From Oceanobacter kriegii DSM 6294 (GTDB lineage: Bacteria; Pseudomonadota; Gammaproteobacteria; Pseudomonadales; Oceanobacteraceae): a stretch of 64,000 nt of DNA. Numbering within the stretch: the stretch's first letter is position 1; the number at the start of each line of letters is the position of its first letter. The translations under genes and the position numbers were made by a program. The stretch spans positions 104,664 through 168,663 of the forward strand of contig NZ_AUGV01000016.1 in assembly GCF_000422845.1 (NCBI RefSeq), read 5' to 3'. Below, piece by piece: positions 60,065-64,000 of this stretch. Below the pieces are notes generated by a model. That model did no database searches and was not told the DNA's origin. It saw only the letters and a program-made list of their open reading frames with translations.

Positions 60065-60195
60065 TCGTCAGCAAGCTACCTCCCACAGGCAGCCCCAGCC
60101 CCGTGTAGGTCGGATAAGCTTGCGCCATCCGACAATGCTGTGGTGAAGACGTGTCAGATGGCAGCCGCTTCGCGTCTTTATCAGACCTACATCTC
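60065..60195. repeat. REP half-site and paired inverted REPs (BIME-like) upstream of yajQ
   Basis: It contains GCAAGCTACCTCCCAC (60071-60086). A converging pair follows: GTGTAGGTCGGATAAGCTTG (60113-60132) and GTCAGATGGCAGCCGC to TCAGACCTACAT (60152-60192). The first arm is an empty copy of the IS110 target found at 62781-62792/63988-64000. The rest of 59979-60450 holds no gene. Confidence 0.8.
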
Positions 60196-60450
60196 TTATT
60201 GGGCATTGGCAGCACAGACAGAGCCAAAACCGTAGGATGCATTAGCGGAACGCGTAATACATCAAAACTGTGATGGCGCGCTCAACACTCATCCGGCAGA
60301 GCCGATTTTTGATTTTCTGGCCGTACACAGGTATACAGTCCGGCTTCATCTTTAAGAACGCCGCCGGTTTTATTGCCTGAACATCATCCGTTTTATGTTC
60401 GCTTGCGGCGACCTCTATATACAGAGCTAATACCGAATCTGGAGCCAAAT

Positions 60451-60936
60451 ATGCCATCTTTTGACGTTGTATCCGAAGTCGATAAACACGAAGCCCAAAA
60501 CGCCGTTGACCAAGCCAACCGCGAGCTCAGCACTCGCTTCGATTTTCGCGGTGTCGACGCCAGTTTTGAACTGAAAGAGTTCATCGTGACTCTGACTGCC
60601 AACGAAGAATTCCAGATCGAACAAATGAAGCCGATGCTTGAAGGCGCGATGATCAAGCGCAGTATCAAAGTGTCCTGTCTGGAATACAGCGACCCGAAAG
60701 GCGCAGGCAAGCAGGTAAAGGTTCAGGCTACCATGCGTCAGGGCATTGATAAGGAACTGGGCAAGAAGATGGTCAAGCTGGTGAAAGACAGCAAGCTGAA
60801 AGTACAAGCGTCTATTCAGGGCGAGACGGTACGAGTTCAGGGCAAGTCCCGCGACGACCTGCAAAACGTCATGTCCCTGTTCCGCAATGACGAATCCATC
60901 ACCATGCCGTTGGCCTTCAAAAACTTCAAAGACTGA
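60451..60936 (+). CDS. yajQ: YajQ family nucleotide-binding protein (DUF520)
   Basis: 161 residues from the ATG at 60451, behind CTGGAGCC. It is strongly conserved: MPSFDVVSEVDKHEAQNAVD, STRFDFRG, LTANEEFQIEQM, KGAGKQVKVQATMRQGIDKE and TMPLAFKNFKD at the end. Members bind nucleotides or RNA, and Xanthomonas and Pseudomonas homologues bind cyclic di-GMP. Its TGA overlaps the ampG ATG by one base. Confidence 0.95.
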   Translation: MPSFDVVSEVDKHEAQNAVDQANRELSTRFDFRGVDASFELKEFIVTLTANEEFQIEQMKPMLEGAMIKRSIKVSCLEYSDPKGAGKQVKVQATMRQGIDKELGKKMVKLVKDSKLKVQASIQGETVRVQGKSRDDLQNVMSLFRNDESITMPLAFKNFKD

Positions 60937-62330
60937 TGAATCAACCCAATGAGGCAGGCCAGCAAGGCGCTGCCTCCAACTCCCTTGGCGACTGGCTGCG
61001 CGACGCCTGGCAAATTTACACCCGCAAACCCGTGATGGTCATCGCCCTGTTGGGCTTTGGCGCCGGACTGCCGTACTTGCTGGTATTCACCACTCTGACA
61101 GCGTGGCTACGGGACGCAGAAGTCGAGCGCACCACCATTGGCTTCTTTGCCTGGATTGGCATTACCTATTCCATCAAAGTGTTCTGGGCACCGGTAATCG
61201 ACCGCCTGAACCTGCCTGTATTAAGCCGTTGGCTGGGGCCAAGGCGAAGCTGGATATTAGTCGGGCAGCTGGGCATTTTTGCCGGGCTTTTGTGGATGGG
61301 CTTGCTCGATCCACAGCAAGACCTCTGGGGCATTGCCGTTGCGGCCCTGATTGTTGCCTTTGCGTCTTCTACTCAGGACGTGGCGCTGGACGCCTACCGT
61401 ATTGAAATCGTCGAAGACGATTATCAGGGGGCGATGTCAGCAAGCTACATCTTTGGTTATCGGGTCGCGGTGCTGTTCTCGAGCGCCGGAGCGCTCTATC
61501 TGGCCGACTGGTACAGCTGGACCTTCGCCTACACCTGCATGGCATTTCTGATGGTCGTAGGGGTTATCGCCACACTCTGGAGTGATGAACCCAAACACCT
61601 CGACGCCGAGCAGCGTGGTCGGGTAGATGCCGAACTCATCGATAAGCTTATGGGGCGGCCAATGCACCTGGCGCAGCGGCCGCCGTGGCAGCGTTGGCTG
61701 CTGGGTGCGGTTATCTGCCCGTTGCTGGAATTCTTCCAACGCAACGGCATGTTGGCGTTGTTGATTTTGGGTTTTATCGCCGTGTTCCGCCTCAGCGATA
61801 TCACCATGGGCGTGATGGCCAACCCCTTCTATCTGGACCTGGGTTACAGTAAATCGGACATCGCTCGCATTGCCAAAATGTTCGGCCTCATCATGACTCT
61901 GGCGGGCTCCGCCATTTGTGGCGTGCTGGTGGTGAAGTGGGGACTGTATCGGCCGCTGCTGCTGGGAGCGATATTGGTAGCGGGTACTAACTTACTGTTT
62001 GCTCTGCTGGCGCTTACCTGGGACGGCAGCAGGCCACCGCTGAGCTGGCTGGTGCTGGTGATCAGTGCCGACAACCTCAGCGGTGGTATTGCCAGTACCG
62101 CGTTTATTGCCTACCTGTCGAGTTTGGCCAACAAGAGCTACACTGCCACGCAATACGCCTTGTTCAGCTCGTTGATGACCTTGCCCGGGAAATTTATCAG
62201 CGGGTTCTCTGGCTGGGTTGTGGACGGCTGGGGCTACACCGAGTTTTTCGTCATCGCCGCCGTGTTGGGCCTACCCGCTATTTTATTGGTGATGGTGCTG
62301 ATGCGTTACCACCGAATGGGGCGATTGTAG
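60936..62330 (+). CDS. ampG: AmpG-type muropeptide permease (MFS)
   Basis: 464 residues, about 12 or more hydrophobic segments. AmpG signatures are GFGAGLPYLLVFTTLTAWLR, YSIKVFWAPVIDRLNLP, AFASSTQDVALDAYRIE, FQRNGMLALLILGFIAVFRL and ATQYALFSSLMTLPGKFISG. It imports GlcNAc-anhydroMurNAc peptides for cell-wall recycling and, in relatives, ampC induction. It is translationally coupled to yajQ. It is followed by REP DNA rather than an obvious terminator. Confidence 0.93.
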   Translation: MNQPNEAGQQGAASNSLGDWLRDAWQIYTRKPVMVIALLGFGAGLPYLLVFTTLTAWLRDAEVERTTIGFFAWIGITYSIKVFWAPVIDRLNLPVLSRWLGPRRSWILVGQLGIFAGLLWMGLLDPQQDLWGIAVAALIVAFASSTQDVALDAYRIEIVEDDYQGAMSASYIFGYRVAVLFSSAGALYLADWYSWTFAYTCMAFLMVVGVIATLWSDEPKHLDAEQRGRVDAELIDKLMGRPMHLAQRPPWQRWLLGAVICPLLEFFQRNGMLALLILGFIAVFRLSDITMGVMANPFYLDLGYSKSDIARIAKMFGLIMTLAGSAICGVLVVKWGLYRPLLLGAILVAGTNLLFALLALTWDGSRPPLSWLVLVISADNLSGGIASTAFIAYLSSLANKSYTATQYALFSSLMTLPGKFISGFSGWVVDGWGYTEFFVIAAVLGLPAILLVMVLMRYHRMGRL

Positions 62331-62349
62331 GGCGCTGGAATATGCGGGC

Positions 62350-62792
62350 TTGCTGTCGATAATTGCAGGTAAGCCCGCTCCTGCGGATTTATCCTGTGTA
62401 GGTCGGATAAGCTTGCGCCATCCGACAAGGGCATCGCAAAAACGCGTCAGATGGCAGCCGCTTCGCGTCTTTATCAGACCTACGTTATCGGCTCACATCT
62501 CATGCTACTCATCGGAAGCAAGCTACCTCCCACGGCCATGTAGGGTGTGGCACGCCCAACAAAGTGCAGGTAAGCCCGCTCCTGCGGATTTATCCATAAG
62601 CTTGCGCCATCCGACAAGGGCATCGCAAAAACGCGTCAGATGGCAGCCGCTTCGCGTCTTTATCAGACCTACGTTATCAGGCCCACATCTCGTACTACTC
62701 ATCGCCAGCAAGCTACCTCCCACCGCCATGTAGGGTGTGGCGCGCCCAACAAATCGCAGGCAAGCCAGCTCCTACGGAGTTATCCGGTGTAG
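62350..62792. repeat. Tandem REP array (about 190-200-bp units) interrupted by the IS110 element
   Basis: Unit 1 (about 62363-62563) and unit 2 (about 62565-62753) run from GCAGGTAAGCCCGCTCCTGC through a converging REP pair to CATGTAGGGTGTGG. Unit 2 lacks 12 bp (TGTGTAGGTCGG; unit 1 at 62395-62406). A third unit starts at about 62757 and breaks at GTGTAG (62787-62792), where the IS element begins. Its continuation, GTCGGATAAGC, is at 63990-64000. Confidence 0.85.
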
Positions 62793-62822
62793 ATACCATC
62801 TCTCCTAACCGTCCTCAAGAGG

Positions 62823-63803
62823 CTAAATGGCCACCTGAGGACGGTATTCGCTTTGATGTTTCACAACACCAAAACAAATCTGGACCAGCTTTCGCATCGC
62901 GGCGCCTATTGCCTGCATTTTGCTTTTTCCGTTCTTCAGCAAGCGTTCGTATTGCGCCCTAATGTCCGGATTATGCTGGATCGATGTCACCGCTGGCATG
63001 TACAACTTGGCTCGTATTTTCGGCGAACCCTGTTTGCTCAAGCGGCTTTTTCCTCTCCACGTTCCAGACTCCTGGATTCGGGGGATTAAGCCAATATAAG
63101 CCGCTAACTGACCTGCCTGCTGGAACGATCGGCCATGTATCACACTGAGCATGGTCCGCGACACAACCTTTCCTACTCCCGGGATGCTCTCCATCAAAGC
63201 CCGGTCTTTTTTCAGCTGTGGGTGGCGATCGATGTGGTCATCGATATCACTCTCCAGGCGTTTCTTCTCAGTCTGTAACTGTTCGATCAGGATATGAAGT
63301 GACTTGATGACTCGCTCTGAAGCGCGATTGAACTCGGCTTTTTCAAGACGGTTTTGTGAGCGCTGAATATCTTTCTCCAGAGCTTCAATATGACCGTTCA
63401 AAGCCTTGAGTTCTCTGGCCTCTGGAGGTTCTGGCTGCCACGGATCAGGCTTAATAAGATAGCCGTACTTCGCTAGTACGACGCTGTCTTTTGCGTCGGT
63501 TTTATGGGTGTTGCCAAGGCTGTTGGCAAACTCTTTGGTGCGGGCGGGATTTGCCACGCAGACCCGAACACCTGCTTCAAAAAGTGCGTAGGCCACGACT
63601 TCGTGATAGATGCCGGTGGCTTCCATCACAACTAAAATTTCGTTGGGATCAGTGCTGACATTCTTGCTCAGCCACTGAACCAGTGCTTTATGACCTGAGC
63701 TGGTGTTGTCGTGCTTCTTGCTTTTGATTTTTCCTGTCGCGGGATCTCGCAACCAGGTGCAATCCAATTTGGCTTTGCTGACATCAATACCGACGTAGTG
63801 CAT
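62823..63803 (-). CDS. IS110-family transposase (RuvC-like DEDD recombinase)
   Basis: 326 residues. The N-terminal DEDD domain has MHYVGIDVSKAKLD (first Asp), VVMEATGIYHEVV (Glu) and THKTDAKDSVVLAKYG (Asp/Asp). A coiled-coil (about 125-200, EALEKDIQRSQNRLEKAEFN) links it to the Transposase_20 domain. That domain has SIPGVGKVVSRTML, LAAYIGLIPRIQESG and the serine region GKSRLSKQGSPKIRAKLYM. The gene appears intact. In IS621 and relatives this enzyme recombines donor and target DNA guided by a bridge RNA. Confidence 0.95.
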   Translation of the reverse strand: MHYVGIDVSKAKLDCTWLRDPATGKIKSKKHDNTSSGHKALVQWLSKNVSTDPNEILVVMEATGIYHEVVAYALFEAGVRVCVANPARTKEFANSLGNTHKTDAKDSVVLAKYGYLIKPDPWQPEPPEARELKALNGHIEALEKDIQRSQNRLEKAEFNRASERVIKSLHILIEQLQTEKKRLESDIDDHIDRHPQLKKDRALMESIPGVGKVVSRTMLSVIHGRSFQQAGQLAAYIGLIPRIQESGTWRGKSRLSKQGSPKIRAKLYMPAVTSIQHNPDIRAQYERLLKNGKSKMQAIGAAMRKLVQICFGVVKHQSEYRPQVAI

Positions 63804-63960
63804 CTCTCATTACCCTTGTCCATTCAGCGTCACTGTCGAGCAGGCGCTTGGATACCATTCAATGTGTAGAGAAATCAGAACCCGGGAGTCAATCTACAAA
63901 GCGGCATCAAAGTGCCAAGGTCCGATTCAACTTCACCGGGTTCTGTGGAACCTTTAGTAG
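63804..63960 (-). ncRNA. Predicted bridge RNA of the IS110 element
   Basis: On the - strand a 10-bp stem CAGAACCCGG/CCGGGTTCTG (63936-63945 with 63876-63885) closes a loop. That loop carries AATCGGACCT (63918-63927), an inner hairpin GGCA/TGCC and TGTAG (63894-63898). The first matches the top-strand target ATCCGACCT with one mismatch, and the second complements CTACA. A second loop has ATGGTATC (63851-63858), identical to the element's right end plus core. It then has an AGCG/CGCT hairpin and ACAAG (63815-63819), which complements its left end CTTGT. The exact RNA ends are estimates. Confidence 0.75.
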
Positions 63961-63987
63961 CTAACCAAAGATCCCTGGAGAGATACA

Positions 63988-64000
63988 AGGTCGGATAAGC
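63988..64000. repeat. Right flank of the interrupted REP
   Basis: AGGTCGGATAAGC continues the third array unit after the insertion and is cut by the window end. Compare with the uninterrupted copies at 60117-60129 and 62400-62412. Confidence 0.85.

Larger units (their letters stand above)
62793..63989 (-). mobile_element. IS110-family insertion sequence inside a REP
   Basis: The REP reading TCCGGTGTAG|GTCGGATAAGC is split. The left flank ends in AG (62791-62792) and the right end carries AG (63988-63989), the CT core on the coding strand. This gives an element of 1197 bp. Its ends share the imperfect subterminal ATCTCTCC inversely (62799-62806, and GAGAGAT near 63979-63985). The long non-coding part is upstream of the transposase, as in the IS110 group rather than the IS1111 group. 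Confidence 0.85.

Noticed and set aside
62350..62733. Open frame through the REP array
   Set aside because: The protein contains the same segment twice because it reads tandem REP DNA; this is repeat read-through, not a gene.
62793..63989. Placement of the element in the IS1111 group because of short subterminal inverted sequence
   Set aside because: The inverse match is only about 8 bp, and the long non-coding part lies upstream of the transposase, which fits the IS110 group better.

Overview
The window is chromosomal DNA of a Gram-negative gammaproteobacterium. LPS (kdsA), outer-membrane assembly (bamD, a TonB-dependent receptor) and a full type IV pilus system are all present. Pseudomonas-type gene orders (rpmA-obgE-proB, ribF-ileS-lspA-fkpB-ispH, dusB-fis-purH-purD, pilA/pilB-pilC-pilD-coaE-yacG, pilS-pilR) together with Pseudomonas-like REP sequences suggest a marine Oceanospirillales/Pseudomonadales-type bacterium. 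The exact genus is not determinable by eye.

Layout. 1-12.4 kb is housekeeping on the + strand: L27, the Obg GTPase, proline synthesis, KDO8P synthase, S20, the lipid II flippase, then riboflavin kinase, IleRS, signal peptidase II, an FKBP and IspH. 12.4-23.4 kb is type IV pilus on the - strand: minor pilins and the PilY1 tip adhesin, then the PilS/PilR two-component system. 23.4-31.1 kb holds nadE, bamD, rluD, pgeF, a DUF4124 protein and ilvIH with a possible leader peptide. 31.1-46.4 kb holds coq7, a Ycf46-like AAA ATPase, a hybrid sensor with a degenerate ATPase domain, purD/purH, fis/dusB, a zinc-ribbon protein, prmA, a copper-chaperone-like protein, yacG, coaE and pilD. 46.3-50.6 kb is the pilus assembly core (pilC, pilB, two tandem pilins) headed by a sigma-54 promoter that PilR could use. 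51.1-54.95 kb is a cobalamin riboswitch controlling a TonB-dependent receptor and a lipoprotein that resembles the beta-propeller B12-binding type. 55-64 kb holds a second sensor kinase, panE, a catalytically dead RAYT-like protein, yajQ-ampG, dense REP arrays and an IS110-family element.

The accessory end of the window is the most interesting part. The IS110 element (62793-63989) sits inside a REP sequence with an AG (CT on the element's coding strand) core at both ends. The roughly 185 nt upstream of its transposase can be read as a bridge RNA. One hairpin loop carries guides matching the REP target on both sides of the core, and a second loop carries guides matching the element's own two ends. 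Empty copies of the same REP target lie nearby, one copy lacks exactly 12 bp centred on the core, and a degenerate REP-associated transposase homologue lies between REP clusters.

A separate repeat family has three copies: a full 317-bp element with 21-bp perfect terminal inverted repeats (2747-3063) and two shortened derivatives (28443-28512 and 44499-44574). No tRNA, rRNA or CRISPR array was seen.
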